A stretch of 64,000 bases of DNA, taken from the NCBI RefSeq assembly GCF_900582195.1, contig NZ_UTHA01000026.1:31395-95394 (forward strand), given 5' to 3'. This document shows, piece after piece, positions 54,501 through 63,552 of this stretch. The stretch's first letter is position 1. Each line of letters opens with the position of its first letter. Both the position numbers and the translations under genes were made by a program. The DNA is from Pseudomonas viridiflava (GTDB taxonomy: Bacteria > Pseudomonadota > Gammaproteobacteria > Pseudomonadales > Pseudomonadaceae). The notes beneath the pieces were generated by a model. That model was not told the origin of the DNA, did not search any database, and saw only the letters and a list, made by a program, of their open reading frames with translations.

Positions 54501-57412
54501 TACAGAAAGCGCCGTTCAGTTTCGATGGCTCGGTGTGGGAGTTCTTCTGGCCGCTGACGGCCGGTGTGCGCCTGGTGCTGGCACGGCCGGGCGGTCATCG
54601 GGAGCCGGCCTATCTGGCGCAAGTGATTCGTGAGCAGCGGGTCACTGTGGTCAAATTTGTGCCGGCGTTGTTGCAGCAGTTTGTTGAACTGCAGGATGTC
54701 AGTCAGTGCACCAGCCTCACCGATGTGTTCTGTGGTGGCGGAGAACTTACGGCGGCGCTGGCCGCTGCTGTGCGCCAGCAACTGCCGTGGGTGCGCCTGC
54801 ATAACGTGTATGGCCCGACCGAAGCCACGGTCGACAGCACGGCATGGACACTGGAACCGCACATGCCGGTGCCAACGTCGGAATTGCCGATTGGCAAAGC
54901 CATCTGTAACACCCGCCTGTATGTGCTCGATGCGCACGATCAACCGGTGCCGCTCGGCGTCATTGGCCAGTTGCACATTGGTGGTGTCGGCGTGGCGCGC
55001 GGTTATATGGGACTGCCGCAGATGCAGGCCGAACGCTTCATTGACAGCCCGTTCGTGGACGGTGATCGCTTGTACCGCACCGGCGATCTGGTGCGATACC
55101 GCGCTGACGGCGACCTTGAGTTCCTCGGGCGCAACGACTTCCAGGTCAAGTTGCACGGCTTGCGTCTGGAACTCGGTGAAATCGAAGCGCGATTGATCCA
55201 GCACCCGGATGTGCGCGAAGCGGTGGTGTTGATGCGCGACGAGCGTCTGGTCGCCTATTTCACCCTGCGCGACGGCCGCGCTGCACCGGCTATCGACACG
55301 CTGCGCGCGTTCATCCTCGAGCAGTTGCCCGAGTACACGGTGCCGGGCGCGTTTGTCGCGCTCGATGTTTTGCCGTTGACTCCCAATGGCAAGATCGACC
55401 GTCAGGCGCTGCCGGCGCCGGGCATCGACGCCGTGCTCAGCCGACACTACGAAGCGCCGCAAGGCGAGGTCGAAAGCTTGCTCGCGCAGGTGTGGGGCGA
55501 GGTGCTCAAGGTCGAGCAGGTCGGCCGCCACGACAACTTTTTCGAATTGGGCGGCCATTCGCTGTTGGCGATTCGCCTGGTCAACCTGCTGCAACGTTCG
55601 GGGCAGGAGGTGACGCTCGCGGAGCTGTTCCAGCGTCCGAGTGTCGAGTCGCTGGCGGCGCTGCTCAGTCAGCGCAGCGCAGTGCCCGAACATCCGGAAG
55701 GACTGGTCGTGGTGCGACCGGGCGAGGGCGGCAATGCGCTGTTCCTGATCCATGAGTTCAGTGGGCGGGACGTGTATTTCCCGGCTCTGGGGTTGCACAT
55801 CGACGGGCAGTTTCCGATTTACGGTTTGCCCGGTGTGCCGTTGGGGCAGCCGCAGCTGCGCACGCTTGAGTGCATGGCCGCGCGGATGGTCGGGATTATC
55901 CGCTCGGTGCAGCCGCATGGGCCGTATCGTCTGGCCGGGTGGTCGTTTGGTGGCTTGCTGGCATACGAAGTCGCTCAGCAATTGCTCGGTCTCGATGAGG
56001 CGGTGGCGTTTGTCGGCATGCTCGATACCTACGCGCCACATCCCGCAAGTCAGGATAAAACCCGCTGGAGCGGCGAGCATCGCGACAAGCGTCAATTGCT
56101 CGAGCACTGCCGCGCGCGTTCGCAGATGCGTGGTGCAGAAGGGCTGCCAGCATTGGCTGACGTAGAGAAGCTTGAGGCAGAAGTCGAACGGATCGCCTTC
56201 GACGAGCTGTTCCAGCGCTGCTGCGAACAGCAATTGCCTGACCCGGAACTGGCCGCACTGACGGCGGCGCAGGCCTGGAGTTACTTCGATCGCGAGGCTG
56301 CTCATGGTCTGGCGCTGGCGCATTACCGGGTCAGCCCGGCCAGTCAGCCAGTGCACTTGTTCCGTGCTCAGGCATTGATGCCGGGGCAGGCACAACCGAG
56401 TCCGAGCCGTGGTTGGGAGGACAAGGTCGGCAGCGGTTTGCTGCGCTGCATCGATGTGCCGGGGGATCACCGTAGCATGATGAAAAACCCGGATATCCAG
56501 GCACTCGGCCAGGCCCTGAGTCAGGCCATGGCGGCGGCTCAGGTCCCGCAACCACAGGTGTATCAGCCAGTATTGACGATCCAGAGTGGGCACGCCGGGC
56601 ATGCGCCGATCTTCTGCGTGCCGGGGGCGGGCGACAGTGTCACCGGGTTCATTCACCTGACCGAAGCGCTCGGTCCGGAGTGGCCGATCTACGGCCTGCA
56701 ACCGCGCGGGCTTGATGGCAGCGGCGTGCCGCACAGTCAGGTGGAGGCGGCAGCGGCGTGTTATCTGCAAGCCATCGAGCAGTTGTATCCGCAAGGCCCG
56801 GTGCATCTGATCGGCCATTCGTTCGGCGGTTGGGTCGCGCATGCCATGGCGGCGCAGTTGCAGGCGGCCGGGCGTGAGGTGGCGTCGTTAACGTTGATCG
56901 ACAGCGAGTCTCCCGGCGGCAATGGTACGGCGGGTAAGCCATACACGACGACTGCCGCGCTGGAACGCTTGATCGAGACGCTGCAACTGTCCAGCGGCAA
57001 GTCGCTGGGCATCGATCCGCTGGCGTTCGCCGAGGCTGACGACGCCACGCAAATGCGCCTGTTGCACGAGGGCATGGTACGTGCCGGTGTGTTGTCTGCG
57101 CGTTCATCAGCGCAGTCCATGCACGGCCCGGTCCGCACTTTCGCCACGGCGCTGCGCACGGTCTATCAACCGCAACAGGCCTACACCGGACCGGTGCGGC
57201 TGGCGCTGGTCGATGACCCGACGCTGGATGCCTGGGGCAATCAGCGCGAGCAAGCGGCGATGGTCGAGGGCTGGCAACGGCAGGTCGCGGATCTGGCGGT
57301 GTGGTACGGGCCGGGCAACCACTTCACGATTCTCAAGGCGCCCAACGTCTTCAGTCTCGCGGCGTGGTGGCATGACGGCCTGAAAGTGCCGGCCGGGCAA
57401 GTGGTTTCCTGA
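39560..57412 (+). CDS. Lipopeptide synthetase subunit 3, five modules and tandem thioesterases (ArfC-like)
   Basis: A 5950-residue synthetase adding residues 7-11 and releasing the product. A TubC-like docking domain (about 1-55) precedes modules whose C domains start near 80, 1155, 2210, 3285 and 4337 and whose A domains start near 564, 1614, 2692, 3743 and 4795. The carrier serines are 1099, 2155, 3230, 4281 and 5334. C7 and C9 are dual-type; C8, C10 and C11 are ordinary LCL type (SFAQQRLWFL). Two thioesterases follow with GWSFGG (Ser5462) and GHSFGG (Ser5754). The GTG start overlaps the subunit 2 stop as GTGA, with GGAG 8 bases upstream, so the two subunits are translationally coupled. Confidence 0.95.
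39796..42965 (+). other. Module 7: C/E-A(Leu)-T
   Basis: Specificity code DAWFLGNVVK (Leu). The dual-type motif reads HHASNEQGD (residues 125-133), with Ala where the family usually has Ile or Leu. The catalytic HHMALDH is intact. The next C domain is LCL type, so this residue should stay L-Leu. Confidence 0.8.
43022..46130 (+). other. Module 8: C-A(Gln)-T
   Basis: LCL condensation domain with HHIISDGW. The specificity code DAWQFGVVDK is very close to the Gln code DAWQFGLIDK. The following dual C domain predicts D-Gln8. Gln at this position points to amphisin or tensin rather than arthrofactin or lokisin, which have Ser. Confidence 0.8.
46186..49360 (+). other. Module 9: C/E-A(Ile-like)-T
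   Basis: Dual C domain with HHLSAAQGD and HHLVMDH, which should invert Gln8. The specificity code DAMFLGCTYK describes a branched aliphatic pocket; Ile is favoured, with Leu or Val possible. It is nearly the same domain as in module 10. Confidence 0.7.
49411..52510 (+). other. Module 10: C-A(Ile-like)-T, variant C motif
   Basis: The LCL condensation domain carries QHIVADG at residues 3417-3423, where modules 8 and 11 have HHIISDG. The second, catalytic His is kept. The specificity code DAMFLGCTYK is identical to module 9, so the same branched residue is predicted, in L form. Confidence 0.72.
52567..55670 (+). other. Module 11: C-A(Asp or Glu)-T
   Basis: LCL condensation domain with HHIISDGW. 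The specificity code DGWKFGVVDK keeps the Lys expected for a carboxylate side chain, so Asp or Glu is predicted. The carrier LGGHS (Ser5334) presents the finished chain to the thioesterases. Confidence 0.7.
55710..57400 (+). other. Tandem thioesterase domains TE1-TE2
   Basis: TE1 (about residues 5390-5640) has GWSFGG with Ser5462 and a late His in GDHRSMM. TE2 (about 5670-5945) has GHSFGGW with Ser5754 and a late His in GNHFTIL. Both look catalytically complete. Tandem TE domains are typical of Pseudomonas lipopeptide synthetases; release is by lactone formation, usually on Thr3 in this family. Confidence 0.88.
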
Positions 57413-57429
57413 TTGTTGTTTATCTACCA

Positions 57430-57452
57430 GAGCCCGGCCGCTGGCCGGGCTC
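57430..57452. other. GC-rich hairpin between subunit 3 and macA
   Basis: GAGCCCGGCC (57430-57439) pairs exactly with 57443-57452 around a 3-base GCT loop. There is no T run, so full termination is unlikely. It could protect the synthetase mRNA end or reduce readthrough into macA-macB. Confidence 0.6.
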
Positions 57453-57478
57453 ACCCCTGAACGGACTTGTGGTCATTT

Positions 57479-58627
57479 ATGGAAAAGTCGAAGTTGCGCA
57501 AAGTCGGTATGGGTCTGGCGTTGGTGGCCGTCGCGGGATTGGCGTTCTACGCGGTGCAGGCACCGGCCGAGGCCCCGCAATACCTGACCGCGCCGGTTGA
57601 ACGCAGTGACATTGAAAACGCGGTGCTGGCCACCGGGTTGCTCGAAGGCATCAAGCAAGTGGACGTCGGCGCGCAGGTGTCCGGGCAATTGAAGTCGCTC
57701 AAGGTCAAGGTCGGCGACAAGGTAAAGAAGGGCCAGTGGCTGGCGGAAATCGATCCGCTGGTGTTGCAGAACACCCTGCGTCAGGCCCAGGTCGACGAGG
57801 AGAACCTGCAAGCGCAGAAACGCGCGACCCAGGCTCAGCTCAGGCAGACCAAGGCAATCTATGAGCGCTATAAAAACTTGCAGGACGACGCCTCGATCTC
57901 GCGACAGGATTTTGAAACGGCCGAGTCGAACTATCAGGTGCAGCAGGCCAATCTAATGTCGCTGGACGCGCAGATCAAAAGCGCGCACATCCAGATCGAC
58001 ACGGCCAAGGTCAATCTGGCATACACGCGCATCGTCGCGCCGATCGATGGCGATGTGGTGGGCGTGGTCACTCAAGAAGGGCAAACGGTGATCGCCAGCC
58101 AACTGGCGCCGGTCCTGCTGAAGCTGGCGGATCTGGACACCATGACGGTCAAGGCGCAGGTTTCCGAAGCGGATGTGATTCACATCGCCCCGGGGCAAGA
58201 GGTGTATTTCACCATTCTTGGCGAGGACAAACGCTACTACGCGAAACTGCGCGGCACGGACCCGGCGCCACAGAATTTTCTTGAAACACCGCCCGCCGGT
58301 ACACCGAAGCAAAGTAGCGCGGTGTTCTACAACGCCTTGTTCGAGGTGCCCAATCCCGACCATCGCCTGCGTATTTCGATGACCGCGCAGGTACGCATCG
58401 TCCTCGACACCGCCAAGTCGGTGCTGACCGTACCGGTGGCGGCGCTCGGCCCGCGCAATGCCGACGGCAGTTTTCCGGTGCGGGTGCTCGACGCCAAGGG
58501 GCACGCGCAGTCGCGCAACGTTAAAACCGGGATTAACAACAACGTCAAAGTGCAGATCAATGATGGCCTGGCGGAAGGCGATCGCGTGGTGATCGGTGAT
58601 CCGGTGTCCAATGTGGCGGGGGCTTGA
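57479..58627 (+). CDS. macA: MacA-type periplasmic adaptor of the lipopeptide exporter
   Basis: A 382-residue membrane-fusion protein linking an inner-membrane ABC pump to an outer-membrane channel. One N-terminal membrane segment (about residues 10-27) anchors it. Barrel-sandwich, lipoyl-like strands (VGAQVSGQLKSLKVKVGDKVKKGQ) flank a coiled-coil hairpin (about 95-165), followed by beta-barrel and membrane-proximal domains (VAALGPRNADG). The frame opens at an earlier TTG (57467); ATG at 57479 is the more natural start. It is 66 bases after subunit 3 and only 2 bases before macB. In related clusters this pair exports the lipopeptide. Confidence 0.93.
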   Translation: MEKSKLRKVGMGLALVAVAGLAFYAVQAPAEAPQYLTAPVERSDIENAVLATGLLEGIKQVDVGAQVSGQLKSLKVKVGDKVKKGQWLAEIDPLVLQNTLRQAQVDEENLQAQKRATQAQLRQTKAIYERYKNLQDDASISRQDFETAESNYQVQQANLMSLDAQIKSAHIQIDTAKVNLAYTRIVAPIDGDVVGVVTQEGQTVIASQLAPVLLKLADLDTMTVKAQVSEADVIHIAPGQEVYFTILGEDKRYYAKLRGTDPAPQNFLETPPAGTPKQSSAVFYNALFEVPNPDHRLRISMTAQVRIVLDTAKSVLTVPVAALGPRNADGSFPVRVLDAKGHAQSRNVKTGINNNVKVQINDGLAEGDRVVIGDPVSNVAGA

Positions 58628-58629
58628 GC

Positions 58630-60588
58630 ATGAGCGAGCCACTGCTACAGATCACCAGCATCACGCGCAGTTTCACCGCCGGCGACCGCGAATTTCTCGC
58701 GCTGAAGAACATCAACCTGACAATTAATGCCGGGGAAATGGTCGCGATCATCGGCGCTTCGGGTTCCGGTAAGTCGACACTGATGAACATCCTCGGTTGC
58801 CTCGATTACGCCACCGCTGGCAGCTATAAAATCAACGGCCAGGAAACCCGTGATCTGGACAATCAGGCCTTGGCCGAACTGCGCCGCGACTACTTCGGTT
58901 TCATCTTCCAGCGTTACCACTTGCTGCCGCATTTGAGCGCGATGCACAACGTCGAGATGCCGGCGATTTATGCCGGCACGCCGCAGCTTCAACGCCATGC
59001 CCGCGCCCGTGAATTATTGGCGCGACTGGGTCTGGAAGGGCATTTGACGCATCGGCCGAGTCAGCTCTCCGGCGGTCAGCAACAGCGGGTGAGTATCGCC
59101 CGGGCCTTGATGAACGGCGGCGAAGTGATCCTCGCCGACGAGCCGACCGGCGCCCTCGACACGGCCAGCGGCAAGGAGGTGATGCGCATCCTGCTGGAGC
59201 TGCACGCAGCGGGGCACACGGTGATTCTGGTGACCCACGACCCGAAAGTGGCGGCCAATGCCGAACGCATCATCGAAGTCAGCGACGGCGAAATCCTCAG
59301 CGATCGCACCAACGAACGCGACACCACACACCTGCTCAGCGACGAACCGGTGACGCCGAAAGCCACCGCGTCACGACGTCTGGTCGCTAGCCTCGGGCTA
59401 TTCAAAGAGGCGTTCGCCATGGCCTGGGTGGCGTTGATCTCGCACCGCATGCGGACTTTGCTGACCATGCTCGGCATCGTCATCGGCATCACCTCGGTGG
59501 TGTCGATTTCGGCGGTGGGCGAGGGCGCCAAGAATTATGTGCTCAAGGACATCGCCGCAATTGGCAGCAACACCATCGATGTCTATCCCGGCAGCAGTTA
59601 TGGCGACAAACGTGCCGCGGCCATCGAAACCTTGACGCCTGCCGATGTCACCGCACTGAATCAGCTGTACTACGTCGACAGCGCCACGCCGATGATCGGC
59701 CGCAGCCTGTTGCTGCGCTATCGCAATATCGATCTGGACGCGCAGGTCAACGGCGTCAGCGACCAGTACTTCAAGGTGCGCGGGATCAAGATGGCCGCCG
59801 GTATCCCGTTCAGCGAAAACGATGCGCGACGCCAGGCACAGGTGGTGGTCATCGATCACAACACCCGGCAGCGTCTGTTCGGGCAAGATGTCGATCCGTT
59901 GGGCCAAGTGATCCTGATCGGCAACCTGCCGTGCACGGTGATCGGCGTGGCCGCGCAGGATAAAAGCCTGTTCGCCTCGGGCAAAACCCTCAACGTCTGG
60001 GTGCCCTACGAAACTGCCGCCGGGCGGGTGTTGGGCCAGCGTTATCTGGACAGCATCAGCGTGCGTATGAAGGACGGCCAGCCGAGCAAAGTGGTGGAAG
60101 AGCAGGTCACCCAACTGCTGCTGCAACGTCACGGCACCAAGGATTTCTTCACCAACAACCTCGACAGCGTCTTGCAGACCGTGCAGAAAACCAGCCGCTC
60201 GCTGGCGTTGCTGCTGTCGCTGATTGCGGTGATTTCCCTGGTAGTCGGCGGTATCGGGGTGATGAATATCATGCTGGTGTCGGTGACCGAGCGGACCCGC
60301 GAGATCGGCATTCGCATGGCGGTCGGCGCACGGCAGTCGGACATTCGTCAGCAGTTTCTGGTGGAGGCGGTGATGGTTTGCCTGTTGGGCGGGGCGATCG
60401 GGATTTCCCTGTCGTATGCGATCGGGCATTTGTTTTCGGTGTTTATCAAGGAATGGGAGATGGTGTTTTCGCTCGCGTCGGTTTTGACGGCGGTGGTGTG
60501 CTCGACGTTGATCGGAATTGTGTTTGGCTTTGTGCCGGCGCGGAATGCTTCACGGCTTGATCCGATCGAGGCGTTGGCGCGGGATTAA
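58630..60588 (+). CDS. macB: MacB-type ABC exporter
   Basis: A 652-residue inner-membrane half-transporter that fuses an N-terminal ATPase to a four-helix FtsX-type permease. Walker A GASGSGKS is at residues 42-49, the signature LSGGQQQRVSIARAL near 140, and Walker B ILADEPTGALD near 160. The first membrane helix is near 280, then a large periplasmic domain, and three helices near the end (about 525-645). ATG at 58630 follows the macA stop by two bases with a G-rich ribosome site. With MacA and an outer-membrane channel (candidate: the NodT-like protein at 17243) it would export the lipopeptide from the periplasm or inner membrane. Confidence 0.95.
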   Translation: MSEPLLQITSITRSFTAGDREFLALKNINLTINAGEMVAIIGASGSGKSTLMNILGCLDYATAGSYKINGQETRDLDNQALAELRRDYFGFIFQRYHLLPHLSAMHNVEMPAIYAGTPQLQRHARARELLARLGLEGHLTHRPSQLSGGQQQRVSIARALMNGGEVILADEPTGALDTASGKEVMRILLELHAAGHTVILVTHDPKVAANAERIIEVSDGEILSDRTNERDTTHLLSDEPVTPKATASRRLVASLGLFKEAFAMAWVALISHRMRTLLTMLGIVIGITSVVSISAVGEGAKNYVLKDIAAIGSNTIDVYPGSSYGDKRAAAIETLTPADVTALNQLYYVDSATPMIGRSLLLRYRNIDLDAQVNGVSDQYFKVRGIKMAAGIPFSENDARRQAQVVVIDHNTRQRLFGQDVDPLGQVILIGNLPCTVIGVAAQDKSLFASGKTLNVWVPYETAAGRVLGQRYLDSISVRMKDGQPSKVVEEQVTQLLLQRHGTKDFFTNNLDSVLQTVQKTSRSLALLLSLIAVISLVVGGIGVMNIMLVSVTERTREIGIRMAVGARQSDIRQQFLVEAVMVCLLGGAIGISLSYAIGHLFSVFIKEWEMVFSLASVLTAVVCSTLIGIVFGFVPARNASRLDPIEALARD

Positions 60589-60676
60589 GGATGGCCCTTA
60601 TCAAACCTGCTGGGTATTGCACGTGATGTTGGGGGAATTAGCGGTGAATCAGGCATTCGAGCACCTCGCGGGATTG

Positions 60677-60837
60677 CCCTCACCCTAACCCTCTCCCAGA
60701 GGGAGAGGGGACTGATCGCGGTGTTCTTTCGAGTTACGCCGACGTGGGATACCGAGTCGAACTCGGATTTTGAACAGCACAAAGATCGGCTCCCTTTCCC
60801 CCTCGCCCCCTTGGGGGAGAGGGCTGGGGTGAGGGGG
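60677..60837. repeat. Intergenic repeat element, copy 2
   Basis: This begins CCCTCACCCTAACCCTCTCC and ends GAGGGCTGGGGTGAGGGGG, the same ends and much of the same inner sequence (GACTGA, TACGCCGAC, GAGTCGAACTC, AAGATCGGCTCCCTTTCCCC) as the element at 8304-8568. It is a single unit of about 161 bases without the internal duplication. It lies between the convergent macB and luxR genes. Confidence 0.85.
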
Positions 60838-60872
60838 TAGCGATCCAGAGCCGTGCACAAAACCCACGTTTG

Positions 60873-61619
60873 TCACGCCGCACTCGACGCCAATGCCTCC
60901 AATGGCGAATACATCCAGCGCATCAACGAATGCCGCCCGCTGATACCCAACTTGATCGCCGCGCGTTTCAGATAACTCTCCACGGTATTGACCTTCAACG
61001 CCAACTGTTCAGCCAGTTCCGGCGCCGTGCGGCCGGCGAGCAGGCCGACGCACACTTCGGTTTCGCGGTTCGACAGGCTCAGCCCCAGTTGCTCAAGGCG
61101 CTCGTCAAAGCGCAGGCGCAAGGTTTCCAGGCCGCTGCCTTCGGCTGCTTCGGACGGGGTTTGCGGATCGAGGGTGGCCGGTTGCAGGGCGTTGATGTGT
61201 TTTTCCACCATCGGTAGCAGCACCGGGGAGATGTCCTGCAACAGGCTGCGTTCCTGGGCGGAAAAACGCTGCGACTCGTCGTTGCGATACACCGAAATCA
61301 CGTAGCGGTAGCCGTCCTTGCGACGGGTCAGGTGCAGTTGCGAGGCGTCTGCACTGGTCGCGGCTGGCGGGTTCTGTAAATGGTGGGCCGCCGCACTGTG
61401 CTCGGAAAACACCGTTTCAGCGAGCAGGGCCGGTTCCTTCAGCGGTTCCGGCTCACTGCGGCTCGACGCGCGGCCCACCGGTTCGACGCGCATCTGCCGG
61501 ATGTGCGTGGCGTCTACCGCCAGTTGCGTCAGGATCAGGTCATGCAACATGCGCGGAAAGTGCCGGCTGCCGGTGCTGGCAATAACCTTGCCGATGTGGG
61601 GGAACAAGTGTGAATTCAT
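60873..61619 (-). CDS. LuxR-family regulator, downstream of the exporter
   Basis: A 248-residue paralogue of the regulator at 18671. The C-terminal LuxR helix-turn-helix spans about residues 180-235 (LSNRETEVCVGLLAGR, APELAEQLALKVNTVESYLKRAAIKLGI). The N-terminal HIGKVIAST matches QLGELIAST of the other protein; it is neither an autoinducer-binding nor a receiver domain. Such a second regulator after macAB is usual in Pseudomonas lipopeptide loci. ATG also exists at 61625, but with ATG at 61619 the CAGGGATG motif stands 8 bases upstream exactly as in the other luxR gene, so I prefer it. Confidence 0.88.
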   Translation of the reverse strand: MNSHLFPHIGKVIASTGSRHFPRMLHDLILTQLAVDATHIRQMRVEPVGRASSRSEPEPLKEPALLAETVFSEHSAAAHHLQNPPAATSADASQLHLTRRKDGYRYVISVYRNDESQRFSAQERSLLQDISPVLLPMVEKHINALQPATLDPQTPSEAAEGSGLETLRLRFDERLEQLGLSLSNRETEVCVGLLAGRTAPELAEQLALKVNTVESYLKRAAIKLGISGRHSLMRWMYSPLEALASSAA

Positions 61620-61627
61620 ATGCATAT

Positions 61628-61635
61628 CATCCCTG
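61628..61635 (-). promoter_or_regulatory. Candidate RsmA/RsmE site in the second luxR leader
   Basis: CAGGGATG on the minus strand fits the CANGGANG consensus and overlaps the ribosome-binding AGGGA. It is identical in sequence and spacing (8 bases to the preferred ATG) to the site before the first luxR gene. Rsm repression relieved by the Gac system is the expected mode, by inference. Confidence 0.55.
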
Positions 61636-61751
61636 AGAGGCGTTAATTCAAAACATCTGCAGTACCGTCGACGATCTCCTTGATCGACGGAAAACCGCAG
61701 GCATTGGATCCTATCCTAGTACAACGTTTGAGCGACGGTTTAATGAAGGTG

Positions 61752-63341
61752 TTATTTGCTCATAACCGCGACGTCGGGTTGCATACCCTGTGAGCACCAG
61801 CGATTGCGGCCCTGTTGCTTGGCTCGATACAGGCAGGTATCGGCCGCTTTCAACAAGGTGGCCGGCGTTACCGAGTCATCGACCGGATGCTGTGTGGTAA
61901 TCCCGGCGCTGGCGGTGACATACCCCAATGGATGTCCGGCGTGTTCCAGCTGCAGCATACGGATGGCTTGCAGAATGTCTTCGCCGACCTGAATGGCGCC
62001 GGCATTGTCGGTATTGGGCAGCAGCACGGTGAATTCTTCGCCGCCGTAGCGCACCGCGAGGTCGCTCGGTCGCTTGACCGCTTGCTGGATCGCCTGCCCG
62101 ACGGCGCTCAGGCAATCATCGCCCGCCGCATGGCCATACTGGTCGTTGTAGCGTTTGAAGTGGTCGACATCGAGCATGATCAATGACAGCGCCGAACCCT
62201 GTCGCCGCGCCAGACGGATTTCGTCCACCAGCGCATTGTCCAGACGTCGGCGGTTTCCCAGGCCGGTGAGGCTGTCGGTCAGCGCCATGTCACGCATGGT
62301 CTGGTGCGCGTAGCGAATTTCCCGCTCCATGGCCATACGCTGGCGTAACTGATGCAGCACGACCAGACCGAATCCGCTGAGCACCAAAATCAGAAACACC
62401 AGCACGAAGCCGTTTTTCAGCAAATCCTGCTGCCATGGTTCGATGATCGAGTCCCGTGAAAGCCCGGCCTCGACCACCAGCGGATAGGTGGTGAGCGCGC
62501 GATAGCCATACAGCCGCTCAGTGTCGTCGACCACCGCGCGGACTTGCGCAATGCCGGAATTGGCGTTGGGCAGGTAGATCTTGAAGATCTCGCTGTTGGC
62601 CAGGCTTTTGCCGATCACAGACGCGATGAACGGCCGGCGTACGAGGATGGTGCCGTCGCGTCTGGCCAGCACCAATGCGCCTTTGTCATCGATTCTGAAG
62701 TCGCCGTAATAGTCGACAAAGTAGCTGACCCTGACCGTGCCCAGTAGCACCCCGGCGAACGAGCCGTCGGGGTTGTTCAGACGACGTGAGACGGGAATGA
62801 TCAGTTCATGGGTCGATCGGCTTTCCACCACCTCACCGATGCGCACCTGCCGATCCTCATGGCTGCGGTGGTATTGAAAGTAATCACGATCGGCGTTGTT
62901 GGCGGTCTCGGGTGTGACTTCCTTGTCGGTAACGATCCACTGCCCATCCGCGCCATAAATAAACAAGCCATGCAGCTGCGGCATGATTTTCGATTGCTGC
63001 ACCAGCAGTTTGTGAATACGCGGCACGTCGAGGTTCTGCAGGCCATCGCCTTCGATCCGCTCGCTCAGGGCGGCGGTCAGCACATCCATTTGCCGAATGG
63101 TGTCTTCGGCATGCTGTGCGGTGGCGCGGGCCAGATTGGTCACCGAATCGCGCGCAGAGGCGAACGCGGCGCGATAGTCGCGCCAGGTGCGCCAGCTCTC
63201 GACTGTCAGAAAGGCCAGTACCACCACCAGCATAAAGCTGACTGTAAGGCGGAATGTCGAGCCAGCGCGCAAGGCGTTACGGGCAGAGGCGGCTCTGCTT
63301 GGGTCTTCGGTGTTCGGCTCTGGCGGACGGCGTCCGAGCAT
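61752..63341 (-). CDS. Membrane diguanylate cyclase (Cache sensor plus GGDEF)
   Basis: A 529-residue inner-membrane enzyme making cyclic di-GMP from GTP. The first membrane helix is at about 31-48, a periplasmic double-Cache-like sensor domain at about 50-305, the second helix at about 311-330, then a cytoplasmic GGDEF domain. The active motif is GGEEF at 433-437, a functional variant. The inhibitory RxxD site is present as RPSD at 424-427, five residues upstream. Of two ATGs, the inner one (63341) has AAGGAG at ideal spacing, while the outer one (63347) abuts it. The ligand is unknown. It is a single gene, convergent with nothing and 133 bases from the LuxR start. Confidence 0.9.
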   Translation of the reverse strand: MLGRRPPEPNTEDPSRAASARNALRAGSTFRLTVSFMLVVVLAFLTVESWRTWRDYRAAFASARDSVTNLARATAQHAEDTIRQMDVLTAALSERIEGDGLQNLDVPRIHKLLVQQSKIMPQLHGLFIYGADGQWIVTDKEVTPETANNADRDYFQYHRSHEDRQVRIGEVVESRSTHELIIPVSRRLNNPDGSFAGVLLGTVRVSYFVDYYGDFRIDDKGALVLARRDGTILVRRPFIASVIGKSLANSEIFKIYLPNANSGIAQVRAVVDDTERLYGYRALTTYPLVVEAGLSRDSIIEPWQQDLLKNGFVLVFLILVLSGFGLVVLHQLRQRMAMEREIRYAHQTMRDMALTDSLTGLGNRRRLDNALVDEIRLARRQGSALSLIMLDVDHFKRYNDQYGHAAGDDCLSAVGQAIQQAVKRPSDLAVRYGGEEFTVLLPNTDNAGAIQVGEDILQAIRMLQLEHAGHPLGYVTASAGITTQHPVDDSVTPATLLKAADTCLYRAKQQGRNRWCSQGMQPDVAVMSK

Positions 63342-63552
63342 GAACATCTCCTTTTTTCATACGTAATGCATCGCAACAGTATGACAAGGATCGCCAGAAA
63401 GTCCGGGACAGAGAATGCGCTGTAGTTGAATTGTCCTGTTGGGGTTGACGGTGAAACGCTTTTCAGCCGATTTATCCCTCTCCGGTGCGTCAGTAATCTG
63501 TACCCAACTTGAACGCAACAACAACTTCTAAAACTCAAAAGGGAAGCAGACC

